Assembly: GCA_964399535.1 (NCBI GenBank)
Contig: CAYNRE010000024.1
Location: 60,367 to 124,366 of the forward strand
DNA: 64,000 bases
Direction of reading: 5' to 3'
From: CAYNRE01 sp964399535
Lineage (GTDB): Bacteria > Planctomycetota > Planctomycetia > Pirellulales > CAYNRE01
Shown here: in pieces, positions 26,017 to 34,887 of the stretch
Layout of the letters: the number at the start of each line of letters is the position of its first letter
Numbering within the stretch: the first letter of the stretch is position 1
Translations under genes and position numbers: made by a program
The notes under the pieces: model-generated
Database searches by the model: none
What the model was told of the DNA's origin: nothing
The model's input: the letters and a program-made list of their open reading frames with translations, nothing else

Positions 26017-26328
26017 TTAGCCGCTCCGCAGGCGCCGGCCCAGGTGGTTCTCGACGCTTTGGACCTTGCTCTCCAGCCGGCCCCGGTGGCCCCGGCGAAA
26101 GTCGAGCTTGGCCGTGCAACTTACCCGGTCGCAGTCGGTCGACATCGCCTCGAGACATTGCTTGAGCACGCCAATTACCTGGTCAAGCTCCCCCTCGACA
26201 ATCGTTCCCATCGCGTGCAGCCGGTAATCCAGCCCGCTGGCGTCGACAATCGCCAGGCTGCGGGCCACGTACGCCCCCACGCTGGCCCCCTTATCCAAGG
26301 GCGAAATGCTGAACTCCAGCAGGTACAT
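26017..26328 (-). CDS. MTH1187/YqgV-type thiamine-binding-like protein
   Basis: 103 residues from the ATG at 26328; upstream in-frame sequence has no family character. The opening MYLLEFSISPLDKGASVGAY and YRLHAMGTIVEGELDQV are typical of the UPF0045/MTH1187 family, small ferredoxin-like-fold proteins that bind thiamine or related pyrimidines in the known examples. The family function in cells is incompletely known. It is a single gene, 73 bases upstream of the flavin reductase on the same strand. Confidence 0.85.
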   Translation of the reverse strand: MYLLEFSISPLDKGASVGAYVARSLAIVDASGLDYRLHAMGTIVEGELDQVIGVLKQCLEAMSTDCDRVSCTAKLDFRRGHRGRLESKVQSVENHLGRRLRSG

Positions 26329-26846
26329 CGCGACGCGCTCACGATCGGGGACATCGGTGGAATCGGCCGACCGCCCCATTGTAGGTAGGCATCCGGCGGC
26401 GAATAGTCGTCACTTGCCAAGTGTGCTCCTCGCCGGCGACCCAAGCCGGCGCCAGGGCCGGGTACCGAGAGGTGAAATCTCCCGTTGCCCTAAAGCGGTT
26501 GCAGAGTGCCGCCCAGCGGCGCAAGCCGCTCCAGTAGGTTCAGAGGTCGCCGACAGTCAGCCAACCCACCCTGTTTTGGGTTCGCTGAGGTTGCCACAAC
26601 CCGATCTGTGTAAATGGTTTATGGCGCCGCGAGCTCGTCTGTTCCTAGGGCGGGGCCGCCGCTACACTACGCTGCCCCGAAAAAATGGCTGCCCCCCAGC
26701 GGGCAGTGCACCTAGCACCAGCGGTCGAGCCGCTTTAGGTCGGCCGCAAGGGCCAACTATTCGCGGGACTGGCGGGGTGTCGCCGATTCCTCTCGCACCC
26801 GCTCGGTTCGGTCGACCACGGGTCCTACTCGATCTGAGGCAGCCAC
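26329..26846. other. gap of 518 bases between MTH1187-like and DUF1207-like genes
   Basis: No gene I can support. On the minus strand, CTGCCC and GGGCAG followed by TTTTTT (around 26685-26705) form a terminator-like hairpin with no minus-strand gene upstream, so it may end a short untranslated transcript or be chance. The right part should hold the promoter of the next gene. Confidence 0.4.
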
Positions 26847-27992
26847 TTGCGCATCGACCCTTCAGTACGGCTCGACTCGCCGCTTCGAAGTGGCTGGTAC
26901 CGCTGGCTTGTTTGCGCCGCGGCCGCGGTCGCGGTTGTCACGGATTGGGGAGTCGCTCGGGCTGAAGTGAGCGAGCCTCCGCAGCGAATGGCCGTTTATC
27001 AGCCCGGACCAATTGCCGGTGAATGGTCGGCTTCGCCCGAGGGGACATCGTACGAGCTTCCGCCGGGCACGAGCGATGCTTACGGCCCCTCGGGGGGCGC
27101 GCCGCTCACGTGGAGCGACCCTTTGCCGCCGGCGGGCGCCCACCTAACAGGGCAAATCGGCGGCTGCCCCCCGGGCCCGCCTCCTGGCTGCGGCCCCTAC
27201 GGCAGCACCTGGATGGCCCAGACCAACTGGGCGTGGCAGGTTCTGCCGGCCGGGGTGATGTACCACCACTACCTGGCCGACGTCAGGGCGAGCCGACTGT
27301 CGAGCTCGTTTACCTGGGAGCAGGACCTGGGATGGCTCTGGGACATTGCCCTGGGCGGACACGTGGCCCTGTTGCGCTTTGGCGACCGCGGCGAGTCCGG
27401 CCGCCTTCAGGGCTGGGAATGGACGGTCGAGGGGGCCGGTTTTCCCCGGCTCGATTTGGAACAGAATCTCGACCTGGTCGGGGCCGATTTTCGCGCGGGT
27501 ACCTTCATCGCGCACAGCCGCAACCGCTGGCAAGCCCGCTTCGGTTACTACCACATCAGCTCGCATCTGGGCGACGAGTTCCTGCTGCGAAACCCCGGCT
27601 ACCCGCGCTTGAACTATGTGCGCGACGAGCTGGTGCTGGGATTGTCGTATTTCCTGACCGACGACCTGCGGCTTTACAGCGACGTGGGCGGGGCGTTTTA
27701 CACCTCGGGCGGAGCGCAGCCCGTCGAGCTGCAATTCGGCGCCGAGTTCAGCCCGGCGTTTCCCACGGGCCTGCGCCCGGTGCCGTTTTTCGCGGTCCAT
27801 GGCAATTTGCGGCAGGATCTCGATTTCGGCGGCTACCTGGTGGTTCAGGGGGGGGCCCAATGGCGCGGACCGCTGCCCTGGGGCCACCGCATGCGAGTCG
27901 GCGCTGAATACTTCAACGGTAAGAGCCGGCAATACTCGTTCTTTAACCAGTTCGAGCAGCAGATCGGCGTGGGGCTGTGGTACGATTACTAG
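26847..27992 (+). CDS. DUF1207-like outer-membrane/secreted protein
   Basis: 381 residues from a TTG start, the only start that leaves the signal peptide intact (WLVCAAAAVAVVTDWGVARA). After a Pro/Gly-rich linker with CPPGPPPGCGPYG, the body carries alternating aromatic/polar segments such as WQARFGYYHISSHLGDEF and VRDELVLGLSYFLTDD, consistent with beta-barrel strands, ending with a C-terminal aromatic (WYDY). This matches DUF1207 proteins of planctomycetes, function unknown, probably outer-membrane. It stands alone. Confidence 0.8.
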   Translation: MRIDPSVRLDSPLRSGWYRWLVCAAAAVAVVTDWGVARAEVSEPPQRMAVYQPGPIAGEWSASPEGTSYELPPGTSDAYGPSGGAPLTWSDPLPPAGAHLTGQIGGCPPGPPPGCGPYGSTWMAQTNWAWQVLPAGVMYHHYLADVRASRLSSSFTWEQDLGWLWDIALGGHVALLRFGDRGESGRLQGWEWTVEGAGFPRLDLEQNLDLVGADFRAGTFIAHSRNRWQARFGYYHISSHLGDEFLLRNPGYPRLNYVRDELVLGLSYFLTDDLRLYSDVGGAFYTSGGAQPVELQFGAEFSPAFPTGLRPVPFFAVHGNLRQDLDFGGYLVVQGGAQWRGPLPWGHRMRVGAEYFNGKSRQYSFFNQFEQQIGVGLWYDY

Positions 27993-28188
27993 CCCCGAAC
28001 CGGCCGGGCGCCGCGGCCTGCCCGCGGCATCGGGCAGAGCCCTGCGATTCCAGCCCGGGTGCCGGGCGGCGGCGAAGGCTAGGATCGCGCCGGTCCTGGC
28101 GTTACTGCCCTGAATCGCCCCGCGGCGGTGCGCCTTGCCGCGACCTTTGCGGGCCAGGGCCCCCCACCGAGACGAGACGACCACCGGC

Positions 28189-28839
28189 ATGCACCGTCGC
28201 ATCGACGAACACTGGCTGTTCTGGCGCGAGTTCCGAGAAACGTTTCACACCACGGGCGCTATCTTGCCCAGCGGGACGGCGCTGGCCCGGGCCTTGACCC
28301 GGTTCGTGGCCCAAACGCCCAGTCCGCGTCACATTCTCGAGGCCGGCCCCGGTACCGGCGCGGTGACGAGAGCCTTGCTTCCTCAACTGGGCCAAGGAGA
28401 TCGGCTCGAACTGGTCGAGATCAATCCTCGCTTCGCCGCCGACCTGGAGCGGCGCCTGGCACACGATCCGCGGTTGGCCCACCAGGGGGCTCAGGTCGAG
28501 GTTCACTGCCAGGGGGTGGAGCAGTTTCCCGGCCAAGGCTGCTTCGACCTGATCATCTCCGGTTTGCCGCTCAACAATTTTCAGGTTCCCTTGGCCGGCG
28601 CAATACTCGAGGCTTTTACCCGGCTCTTGAAACCCGGCGGCACGCTCTCGTTTTTCGAATACCAGGGGGTCCGGCGCGCCAAGAGCCTGGTGGCGCGCGG
28701 TGCCGAGCGCCAGCGCCTCCAGGGCATCGATCGCCTGTTGGGCGAACTGCTGGGTCGCCACGAGATTCAGCGCGACTCGGTCTGGTGGAATGTCCCCCCG
28801 GCATGGGTGCACCACGTGCGTCCGGCGGAAACGCAGTAA
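28189..28839 (+). CDS. PmtA-like phospholipid N-methyltransferase
   Basis: 216 residues from the ATG at 28189. It has the SAM motif ILEAGPGTGAVTRALL and the acidic ribose-binding VEINPRFAADLE, then LIISGLPLNNFQVP and LLKPGGTLSFFEYQG. The combination EAGPGTG plus SGLPLNNF is characteristic of the Rhodobacter-type phosphatidylethanolamine N-methyltransferase PmtA. It may methylate membrane phosphatidylethanolamine toward phosphatidylcholine, but related enzymes in planctomycetes are uncharacterised. Soluble, peripheral membrane protein expected. The beta-CASP gene starts 132 bases downstream. Confidence 0.75.
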   Translation: MHRRIDEHWLFWREFRETFHTTGAILPSGTALARALTRFVAQTPSPRHILEAGPGTGAVTRALLPQLGQGDRLELVEINPRFAADLERRLAHDPRLAHQGAQVEVHCQGVEQFPGQGCFDLIISGLPLNNFQVPLAGAILEAFTRLLKPGGTLSFFEYQGVRRAKSLVARGAERQRLQGIDRLLGELLGRHEIQRDSVWWNVPPAWVHHVRPAETQ

Positions 28840-28971
28840 AGCTTTGGCCGCAAGCGACCGCCGCGGTTGGGCATTGGGGGGGCCGGGTGGTTACACTACG
28901 CGGGCTCTCCCAGGGGGGGCCGATCGTTCGATCTTTCCTTTACGGCTTGGGCCGGGTGGCCGCGGTTCAGC

Positions 28972-30363
28972 ATGCCCAGACTTACCTTTCACGGCGCCGC
29001 CCAGACCGTAACCGGTTCGCGTTACTTGCTCGAGGCCGACGGCGCGCGGGTTCTGATCGACTGCGGCCTGTTTCAGGGCTTGAAAGAACTGCGCCTGAAG
29101 AACTGGGACCGGCTTCCCTTTGATGCCCGCTCGGTCGATGCCGTGGTGCTTACCCACGCCCACATCGATCATTCGGGATATTTGCCGAGATTCCTGCGGC
29201 AGGGTTTTCGCGGACCCATTTACGCCACCCCGCCCACGCTTGAGCTGGTCGAGTTGTTGCTGTACGACTCAGCCCGCAACCAGGAAGAAGACGCCGAGTA
29301 CGCCAACCGCAAGGGGTTCTCCAAGCACCGTCCGGCACTGCCGCTTTACGGAACCGACGACGTGCCCCCGGTGCTGCGGCGGATGCAAGCCCAGGTCCGC
29401 GAGCAGTGGTTCAATCCGGCCGGGCCTATTTGGATGCGGATGCACGATGGCGGGCACTTGCTCGGCTCGGTGTTGATCGAAGTGGAAATCCGCCAGCAGC
29501 GAACCACGCGACTGGTTTTTTCGGGCGATCTGGGCCGCTACGGGGCTCCCCTGTACCACGACCCAACCCCGCCCCCGGATTGCGATTACCTGATCTGCGA
29601 AAGCACCTATGGCGACCGCGATCACCCGGCCATTTCCGCCATGGACGAAGCCTGTGAATTGGTAACCGAGAGCGTGCGGCGCGGCGGGGTCATGCTGGTG
29701 GCCGCGTTCGCGGTGGGGCGAGCCCAACAGTTGATCTACATGCTGCGGGTACTTATGGCCCAGGGCCGGCTCCCCGAGCTGTCGATTTACCTCGACAGCC
29801 CGATGGCGGTGAACGCCACGAATATTTACGCCGATTTCGCCGGCGAGCACGATCTGAGCGAAGCCCAACTGCTGGGGCCGATGCGGCTGCTCGAGGGTCG
29901 CAACGTGCACCTGGTCCGCACCACCGCGGAATCCAAGCGGATCAATCAGTTGCCGGGCCCGGCGGTAATTATTTCCTCCTCGGGCATGATGACCGGCGGC
30001 CGGATTCTGCATCACCTCAAGCAGCGACTGCCCGAAGCGCGCAATACCGTGGTGCTGGGCGGATACATGGCGGCGGGCACGCGCGGGCGGAGCATGCAAG
30101 ACGGCGCAAGCACCATTCGGCTGCACGGCCAGAATGTACCGGTTCGCGCGGCGGTGCGTTCGTTCTCGGCCCTGAGCGGCCATGCCGGTCGCAGCGAACT
30201 GATCCGCTGGCTGGCACCGCTCGCGCGGCCGCGACGGGTGTTTCTCACCCATGGCGAACCCTCCAGCTCGGCCAGCCTGGCCGAAACGCTGCGGACCGAC
30301 CGCGGCTGGGAGGTGACCGTGCCGGCCCTGGGCGAAACCTTTGAGTGGGAGGCCGACGCTTGA
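28972..30363 (+). CDS. beta-CASP metallo-beta-lactamase-fold RNA hydrolase-like protein
   Basis: 463 residues from the ATG at 28972. The metallo-beta-lactamase motifs are complete: HAHIDHSG, DGGHLLGS and FSGDLGR; the beta-CASP motifs are ESTYGDRDH, ISSSGMMTGGRILHHL, LSGHAGRSEL and FLTHGEP. This is the architecture of the YSH1/CPSF73-like or RNase J-like zinc nucleases, so RNA processing or decay is likely. Its stop overlaps the start of the LOG-family gene (TTGA), so the pair is translationally coupled. Confidence 0.9.
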   Translation: MPRLTFHGAAQTVTGSRYLLEADGARVLIDCGLFQGLKELRLKNWDRLPFDARSVDAVVLTHAHIDHSGYLPRFLRQGFRGPIYATPPTLELVELLLYDSARNQEEDAEYANRKGFSKHRPALPLYGTDDVPPVLRRMQAQVREQWFNPAGPIWMRMHDGGHLLGSVLIEVEIRQQRTTRLVFSGDLGRYGAPLYHDPTPPPDCDYLICESTYGDRDHPAISAMDEACELVTESVRRGGVMLVAAFAVGRAQQLIYMLRVLMAQGRLPELSIYLDSPMAVNATNIYADFAGEHDLSEAQLLGPMRLLEGRNVHLVRTTAESKRINQLPGPAVIISSSGMMTGGRILHHLKQRLPEARNTVVLGGYMAAGTRGRSMQDGASTIRLHGQNVPVRAAVRSFSALSGHAGRSELIRWLAPLARPRRVFLTHGEPSSSASLAETLRTDRGWEVTVPALGETFEWEADA

Positions 30364-31271
30364 GCGGCCCGCCGAACGAGCATTTTCGCCGCCCCCCGCC
30401 GGATGCGGAGCCGGGCCCCGAACAACTCGCCGCCCTGCGCGAGGCGATTCTCGCTTCGCCGAGCTATGTGCTCGCCGAGGAAGACGCGAGCCTGCTGCGG
30501 CAGAGCGAGCTGCGGAGCGTCCGCGTCATGCTCGAACTACTCAAGCCCGAGCTGCAGTTGGAACGGGCGGGGGTGCGGTCCACGATCGTGGTTTTCGGCG
30601 GCACTCGAATCGTCGATCGCCCAACGGCCCAAGCCCGGCTGGAAGCGGCCCAACGCGCGCTGGCGGCCCACCCCGGCGACCCCCATTGCCAGCGGACCGT
30701 GCAACAGGCCGAATCGCTGGCGGCCAAGTGTGGTTACTACGACGATGCCCGGGAATTCTCCCGGCTGGTCTCGTCGGCCTGCCAGATCGAGGGCGACTGC
30801 GAGTACGTGATCGTCACCGGCGGTGGCCCCGGCATTATGGAGGCGGCCAATCGAGGGGCATTCGACGTGGCCGCCAAGAGTATCGGCCTGAACATCACCC
30901 TTCCCGCCGAGCAGGTGCCCAACCCCTACATCACGCCCGAGCTGTGCTTTCAATTTCACTATTTTGCCATGCGGAAGATGCACTTCCTCCTGCGGGCCAG
31001 GGCCCTGGTGGTGTTTCCCGGCGGATTCGGCACGCTCGATGAGTTGTTCGACGCGCTTACCTTGCGGCAAACCCGGCGGATGCAGGCCATCCCAATCATT
31101 CTGTATGGCCAGCAATATTGGCAGCGGATCGTGAACCTTTCCGCCCTGGCCGACGAGGGCACGATCTCCGACACCGATTTAGACCTGATTCAATACGCCG
31201 AGACCCCGCTCGAGGCCTGGCAGGCCATACAGCGGTTCCGCGGCAACGGCGCGACGCAGCCAGAGGACTGA
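30360..31271 (+). CDS. LOG-family (lysine decarboxylase-like) protein
   Basis: 303 residues from a TTG at 30360 that overlaps the beta-CASP stop (TTGA); a GTG at 30345 is an alternative. The signature PGGFGTLDE and the ligand motif GGGPGIMEAANRGA place it in the LOG family, some members of which hydrolyse cytokinin-type nucleotide monophosphates or purine nucleotides. It is longer than the usual 180-200 residues owing to an N-terminal extension. Linked to a beta-CASP RNA enzyme, a nucleotide-degradation role is plausible but unproven. Confidence 0.87.
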   Translation: MSGPPNEHFRRPPPDAEPGPEQLAALREAILASPSYVLAEEDASLLRQSELRSVRVMLELLKPELQLERAGVRSTIVVFGGTRIVDRPTAQARLEAAQRALAAHPGDPHCQRTVQQAESLAAKCGYYDDAREFSRLVSSACQIEGDCEYVIVTGGGPGIMEAANRGAFDVAAKSIGLNITLPAEQVPNPYITPELCFQFHYFAMRKMHFLLRARALVVFPGGFGTLDELFDALTLRQTRRMQAIPIILYGQQYWQRIVNLSALADEGTISDTDLDLIQYAETPLEAWQAIQRFRGNGATQPED

Positions 31272-31543
31272 CCGCCGCATTGGCGGCCGGGTGGGCCCGC
31301 CAGGCCCCTTGGAACAGCTCGACCGGGTCGGCGCCGGGGGCTAGGGTCGGGCTGGCCGCGATCCAAGAGGTTGCTATCCAAGCGATTGCCCGGTCGGCTA
31401 CCATTTAGGGAATCGGTGCGGCCCCCGGGGCGGTGCGGGGCACCGCGCCAGAGACTGTGATTTTGTGCGCTGGGCCGGCCGCCGAGCGCGCCGCGCGTTC
31501 CATTTCATTCCGGTTGGTTCACTTCGAAAACTCAGGTGAGAAC

Positions 31544-32737
31544 ATGACCAGCACACCGCGGTTGGTTGGCGTCGATATGCTTCGCTTGACGCGGGGTTTG
31601 GTCCTGGGCGGCCTGTTGCTTGCGGGTACCGCCGGCGGGCTGCGAGCTCAGGACGAACCTGCCGCCGAGGAGCCGCTGGCTGAAAAGCTCAAGGTTCCCC
31701 AGGGACCGACTTCCGCCCTGGTCGAGTTTCTCGACCGCGTTGCCGAAATGAGACCCCAGGTTCAAACGCGCGACGAACTCATCGACTGGATCACCCAAAC
31801 CCGCAAGGCAATGATCGAAGCGGCCGACCGGATTCTGGCCGCGGCCGATGCCGAGGCCGAAGCCTTGGAGAAGGCCGGCATGGCCCAACTCGAGGCTTAT
31901 CGCCTGTTAGCCCGGGCGGGCGTGGCCGATGCCGCCGAGGGACTGGGCAAGCTGGTCGAGCGGCTCGACAAGCTGGGGCTCAAAGAGCTGGCCCAGGAGG
32001 CTAAGGTTCAGGTCCTGGCGGCCCGGCTGCCGCTACTGCTCATGGCCGAAGGAAGTGAGCGTCAAAAGCAGTATGAATCCCTCCGCGATGCCCTGAAGAG
32101 TTCGCCCGCCGATGCCACCCACGCCATGCTGGCCTACCAGCTTGTGCAAGTGCTCGATCGGGCTGGCGATGCTGAGTTGGCGGCCACGGCCTGTCGCGAT
32201 CTGGCCGACTTGTATGCCGACTCGACCGACCCCGAGGCGGCCGCCGTGGCAGGCCAGCTCCAGGGGCTGGGGCGCCGCGTGGGGCTGGTGGGCAACGGCT
32301 TCGCTCGGTTCAGCGGCAAAACCATCGATGGCAAATCGTTCGATCTCGACTCGTTGAAAGACAAGGTCGTGCTGATCGACTTTTGGGCCACTTGGTGCGG
32401 CCCCTGCGTGGCCGAGCTACCCAATGTGCGGCGCAACTACGACGCTTACCACGACCGCGGCTTTGAAGTCGTGGGCGTTAGCCTGGACGACGATCGCGGC
32501 GCGCTCGAGCGCTTCCTGGCCGAGAACGCCGTTCCCTGGAGTACCGTGCTCGGCTCGGACGCAACCTGCGCCGATGGCGGGCAACCGCTTTCAGAGTATT
32601 ACGGCATTACCTCGATTCCGACCGTGATTCTGATCGGTGCCGACGGCAAGGTTCTGAGCACCCACGCTCGCGGAGAGGAACTGGGCCGGTTGCTTGCCGA
32701 GGCGCTCGGTCCCGCCGAGGCGACGGCGGGCAATTAG
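31544..32737 (+). CDS. TlpA-like secreted thioredoxin-fold protein
   Basis: 397 residues from the ATG at 31544, with AGGTGAG five to six bases upstream. A signal peptide is seen (LTRGLVLGGLLLAGTAGGLRA, cleavage near AQ). Residues 35-240 form an Ala/Leu/Glu-rich helical region. The C-terminal thioredoxin domain has WCGPC (Cys285, Cys288) with cis-Pro in GITSIPTVIL. This is the TlpA/AhpC-TSA-like design common in planctomycetes, acting in the periplasm on cysteine redox. No cytochrome c maturation genes are near. Confidence 0.9.
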   Translation: MTSTPRLVGVDMLRLTRGLVLGGLLLAGTAGGLRAQDEPAAEEPLAEKLKVPQGPTSALVEFLDRVAEMRPQVQTRDELIDWITQTRKAMIEAADRILAAADAEAEALEKAGMAQLEAYRLLARAGVADAAEGLGKLVERLDKLGLKELAQEAKVQVLAARLPLLLMAEGSERQKQYESLRDALKSSPADATHAMLAYQLVQVLDRAGDAELAATACRDLADLYADSTDPEAAAVAGQLQGLGRRVGLVGNGFARFSGKTIDGKSFDLDSLKDKVVLIDFWATWCGPCVAELPNVRRNYDAYHDRGFEVVGVSLDDDRGALERFLAENAVPWSTVLGSDATCADGGQPLSEYYGITSIPTVILIGADGKVLSTHARGEELGRLLAEALGPAEATAGN

Positions 32738-33084
32738 TCTCCGCTTGCGCGCCACGCCGAAGGGAGCGGGGGAATCGGCGGAAGCGGTGCGCGCAACAAA
32801 CCATGGGGCGCCGGCGATTGCCCCCCGGGTTGGCCCGATTTTGCCAGAGGCTGGGCCGATTCGCCGCATCGGGGCGATAGACTCTCGACCTCCGACCTGT
32901 CAGAATACAGGGGCTGCGAATTCTGGGCGGTTCCGTCCCGAGTTTCGGCCCATCGGTCACGTGCGATGGTGGCTTTGCTCTCGAGCGGCCCTGGCCACCT
33001 CGTGGCGACCGATTCCCATCCACCATGCCCTGCTGGGGAAGTTGTTGCGGATCCCCGGCCGAGCTGCCCTCGAGCGAGTTGGCC
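32738..33084. other. 347-base gap before the CHAD gene
   Basis: I see no gene or recognisable element. The CHAD frame is open from 33025; if translation began there the gap would be 287 bases. Confidence 0.4.
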
Positions 33085-34068
33085 ATGCGACCTGCTGCCT
33101 CCCGCAACGCCAAATGGCTGGTCGACGTAACGGCGGCGATGCCGGTGACTCGGGCCGCGCGAGTGGCGCTGAAAGCCCGGCTGGCCATGGTCGATCACTA
33201 CCTGCGCCGGGCGGTTCGCGGCCGGGGGCGCGACACGGAAGACGTGCACCAGCTGCGGGTATTTACCCGCCGGGCGCTGGCCGCGCAGCACGCGTTTGCG
33301 CCCTTGCTTCCGATGCGTCGCGGCAAGTGGATGGCCAACCGCCTGCGTTTGCTGCGCCGCGCCGCCGGCGATCCACGCGACTGGGATGTCTTTCTCGAAC
33401 GGCTGCCGGTCATGGCCGGCGACGACGAACCGGAGCTGGCCCGGGCACTTTGCCGGCTGGGGCGTAAACGGCGCCGTCAGGCGCGCCGGCCCTTGGAAGC
33501 GGCCGCGCGGAAATGGCGTCGGCCCGCGAGCCGTCGCCGCATTCGACGCGCCTTGAAGCAACTGGGCCCGGTCAGCGCCGATTCGCCGCTCGCCGACTGC
33601 CAGGGGGCTCCGGTGTCGTACGCCGCGGCGTCGCTGGTGGGGGTTGGCCAGGCGCTCGACCAGTTTCTGGCCGCCGCCGTCGACCAGCGCAGTTCGATCG
33701 CCGAGTTGCACCAGTTTCGCATTCGCGCTAAAGAGTTGCGCTACGGCATGGAGCTGTTTGCCGCCGGGCTCGATGGTTCGTTCCGTGAAGAACTGTATCC
33801 GCTCGTTGAGCAGTTGCAGGAACGCCTCGGCCAGATCAATGACCACGCGGCCGCTGTCGAGCTGCTCGAAAACGGTAGGGCCGACCTGAAGCCCAGGGAA
33901 TTACAGCCCGCGCTCGACCGGCTGATCGAACGCCAGCGGCGAGAAATGATCGCGGCGCGGGCGGCGTTTCACGCCTGGTGGACTCCCGACGAACAAGCCG
34001 CCTTTCGGGCGGCGTTTGATCGCCACTTGGGCAGGCCGGCCATTGCCGGCCGTCTGCCGGCCGTTTAG
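33085..34068 (+). CDS. CHAD-domain protein
   Basis: 327 residues from the ATG at 33085; an ATG at 33025 adds 20 residues that lack domain character. The CHAD fold (four-helix bundles with conserved basic and His residues) is seen by VHQLRVFTRRALAAQHAF and LHQFRIRAKELRYGMELF, the two hallmark H-x2-R-x-R/K segments. CHAD domains bind polyphosphate. Here there is no CYTH domain in the protein or beside it, so it is a solitary CHAD protein, a polyphosphate-granule candidate. Strongly basic throughout. Confidence 0.9.
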   Translation: MRPAASRNAKWLVDVTAAMPVTRAARVALKARLAMVDHYLRRAVRGRGRDTEDVHQLRVFTRRALAAQHAFAPLLPMRRGKWMANRLRLLRRAAGDPRDWDVFLERLPVMAGDDEPELARALCRLGRKRRRQARRPLEAAARKWRRPASRRRIRRALKQLGPVSADSPLADCQGAPVSYAAASLVGVGQALDQFLAAAVDQRSSIAELHQFRIRAKELRYGMELFAAGLDGSFREELYPLVEQLQERLGQINDHAAAVELLENGRADLKPRELQPALDRLIERQRREMIAARAAFHAWWTPDEQAAFRAAFDRHLGRPAIAGRLPAV

Positions 34069-34118
34069 CGGCAGCCAGCTAGAGGTGACGAACCTCGGGC
34101 GGTGTATGCCGCGCTGTG

Positions 34119-34571
34119 CTACCGGGGGGAGCCGGTGCCTTCCCCGCCGCGCCAGACCCCCAGAAACCGGCCGCCGCTTTCGTACCAGCCCAGGCCGGTG
34201 AAGCGGCACCAGTGAACGTCGATTTCCAAATTCAGCAGCCGGCCGGGGCGCTCCTCGAACGTGGCGACCATCCGCCGGTGCGGCAGCGGCAGGGGGTGGA
34301 AAAAGCCCAGACCGCTCTCGGAAATGTGTTTTCCCGCCACGACCAGCGCGTCGGCATCGAGGGCCCGGCCGTCGGACGAAAGGGGCGTCAGCCGAATCAA
34401 CTGGGCGAAGGGATAGCGCCGATCGCTCCGTCGTTCACAACCGGGACGATGCGGGGCCAAGGAACATAGCAGCCCCCAGATTTCGCTGCGCACCTCCGCC
34501 TCGGCGGCGAGTCCTAATTCCTGCTGGGGCGCAATAGCCAGCGTTCCAGCATCGGTGGCAACCGAAGCCAT
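34119..34571 (-). CDS. PilZ-like domain protein with degenerate c-di-GMP motif
   Basis: 150 residues from the ATG at 34571; the frame is open upstream. The core has RRSDRRYPFAQLIRLTPL, with an RxxxR element of PilZ domains, and KHISESGLGFF, which is the D/N-x-S-x-x-G element with His in place of Asp/Asn. The rest fits the beta-barrel of PilZ (HWCRFTGLGWYESGGRFLGV). c-di-GMP binding is therefore uncertain. I consider the PilZ assignment likely but not certain. It is transcribed alone. Confidence 0.62.
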   Translation of the reverse strand: MASVATDAGTLAIAPQQELGLAAEAEVRSEIWGLLCSLAPHRPGCERRSDRRYPFAQLIRLTPLSSDGRALDADALVVAGKHISESGLGFFHPLPLPHRRMVATFEERPGRLLNLEIDVHWCRFTGLGWYESGGRFLGVWRGGEGTGSPR

Positions 34572-34887
34572 GCCTGCAAGCTCCTGGGTGGTGTGAGATT
34601 CTCGGAAGAAGCGGGCCAAGCCAGATTCGTAGCCGTCTCGAGAGACGAGAACCTGGCGACGCGGGGGCCGGCGGAACACCGGGCCCACTGTCGGAAATCG
34701 GTCTCAGCCACGAAAGCTGTGTCAGACAAGCGAGGCGCTTACCACGGGGGAACCGCGCAGGGCACCCCGGCCCGATAGGCCCCGAAAGAAACCCTAGGTC
34801 GCCTTCGGCCGGCTGTCAAACCTTGGAACCTGTTTAAGCGAGAATTCACACTACCCTCCGCGGGTCGACACGGAGCAACGGGCCAGG
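34572..34887. other. 316-base intergenic region
   Basis: No gene or RNA motif recognised. It should hold the promoter for the PilZ-like gene. Confidence 0.4.

Noticed and set aside
26685..26705. Minus-strand terminator-like hairpin with T-run
   Set aside because: No minus-strand gene lies upstream of it, so no transcript is known for it to end.
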